Source: Sorangium cellulosum (lineage in GTDB: Bacteria > Myxococcota_A > Polyangia > Polyangiales > Polyangiaceae). Taken from it: DNA of 64,000 bases. Below are positions 63,473 to 64,000 of the stretch, one piece after another. The notes under the pieces are model-generated. The model saw only the letters and a list, made by a program, of their open reading frames with translations, was not told the origin of the DNA and made no database searches. Every line of letters starts with the position of its first letter. Within the stretch, counting starts at the first letter, position 1. The translations under genes and the position numbers were made by a program. The stretch lies in NCBI RefSeq assembly GCF_002950945.1, contig NZ_CP012673.1, positions 9,128,501-9,192,500 of the forward strand, read 5' to 3'.

Positions 63473-64000
63473 TCAGCGGAGATCTCCGGCGGCCCAGCTG
63501 CGACCGGCTCGTCGCGCACGACGCCGCCGCGCGACGACCACGCCCAGCGCGATCAAGGCGCCGAGCACGCCCGCCGGGGAGGTGGGCCCCGAGCCGACGC
63601 GGAACGAGCACCCGCCCCTGTCCTCGCTGCCGCCGCCATCCGGGGCGGCGCCACCGCCGCCCGTGCCGGAGCCCGCCGTTCCTCCGCTGCCGGTCGTCGC
63701 TGCGCCGCCGTCGCTCCCGCCCCCGCCCGAGCCGCCGCTGCCCGTCGCACCCCCGCTCCCCACGCTCGTGGAGCTCCCGCTCGTCGGCTCCGGATCCGGA
63801 GCGTCGAGCGGAGCGAATTTCCACCAGTTGAAGTTGAACAGGGAGCCGCCTCCACCGGCGAACTTCAGGTAGAGATCGTGGATCCCTGTCGCACCGTCGA
63901 CCTCACACGACGTGGTGACCCAGGCCTGGGGGCCGCCGGTGCCCCGGACCGTGCAGGTCCCCACCAGCGTGCCGGTCGGGCCGTCGAGGCGCAGCTCGAT
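63473..64000 (-). CDS. Carbohydrate-binding protein with MYXO-CTERM-like tail, 5' end outside window
   Basis: The C-terminal 175 codons of a larger exported protein; the 5' part lies beyond 64000. The visible start, IELRLDGPTGTLVGTCTV to FNFNWWKF, is the end of a CBM6-type jelly-roll that binds glycans, often attached to a glycosidase. Then follows a Gly/Ser/Thr-rich linker, a Cys (GGCSFRVG), a hydrophobic helix (GVLGALIALGVVVA) and a final Arg cluster, the layout of the myxobacterial MYXO-CTERM sorting signal. This anchors it at the cell surface. It supports the carbohydrate role of this region. Confidence 0.8.
   Translation of the reverse strand: MELRLDGPTGTLVGTCTVRGTGGPQAWVTTSCEVDGATGIHDLYLKFAGGGGSLFNFNWWKFAPLDAPDPEPTSGSSTSVGSGGATGSGGSGGGGSDGGAATTGSGGTAGSGTGGGGAAPDGGGSEDRGGCSFRVGSGPTSPAGVLGALIALGVVVARRRRARRAGRSWAAGDLR

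Overview
The window is very GC-rich DNA with strong third-position G/C bias. It carries lipoproteins with long Gly/Ser/Thr linkers, a MYXO-CTERM-like C-terminal sorting tail, giant hybrid kinases and several paired DUF1592/DUF1552 proteins. Together these point to a large-genome myxobacterium of the Polyangiales, most like Sorangium. This assignment is inferred from gene content, because the window holds no rRNA or tRNA. No insertion sequence, prophage or CRISPR array was seen.

Layout. 1-12 kb: a microbial-type poly(ADP-ribose) glycohydrolase, an ODP-like metallo-beta-lactamase-fold protein, a secreted SGNH esterase, an overlapping two-gene module (P-loop/TPR protein plus ComEC-like MBL hydrolase), aspartate-semialdehyde dehydrogenase, a small DUF4406-like protein and a multi-GAF hybrid histidine kinase. 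12-27 kb: a Uma2-type gene, a ferritin-like protein, a long gene-poor stretch, a CxxCH lipoprotein, two methyltransferases, a GH114 enzyme, a broken CHAT-STAND gene, an AraC regulator beside an FAD monooxygenase, and a PAP2 phosphatase. 27-32 kb: a tightly coupled minus-strand operon that looks like an unusual natural-product locus. It encodes a leader-like small peptide, a large two-domain isoprenoid-synthase/cyclase-like protein, a class I isoprenoid synthase with intact Asp motifs, an HExxH metalloprotein and an ATP-grasp ligase. 32-45 kb: a Tat-exported oxidoreductase, a REC-STAS protein next to a 1991-residue Ser/Thr-kinase/histidine-kinase hybrid, and a GH172-GH43 fusion divergent from an exported ADP-ribosylglycohydrolase-fold protein.

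45-64 kb forms a carbohydrate-use region. A four-gene operon with 4-nt overlaps at every junction encodes a Gfo/Idh/MocA dehydrogenase and a ribose-type ABC importer. Three DUF1592-DUF1552 pairs, an SGNH esterase lipoprotein and a carbohydrate-binding MYXO-CTERM protein lie beside it. A LacI-family regulator sits at the far end. Copies of one operator, TGTGAACGTTCACA and close variants, occur with identical geometry (TTGACR, six bases, operator) in front of the importer operon and two of the DUF1592 genes, and a fourth copy lies upstream of lacI. I infer a single sugar-responsive regulon that links uptake to the secreted DUF1592/DUF1552 machinery.

The best candidates for undescribed biology are the 27-32 kb peptide/isoprenoid operon, the 3.1-6.3 kb P-loop-TPR/MBL module, and the LacI regulon with its mirrored promoter. 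Functions are inferred from motifs read by eye; no database search was possible.
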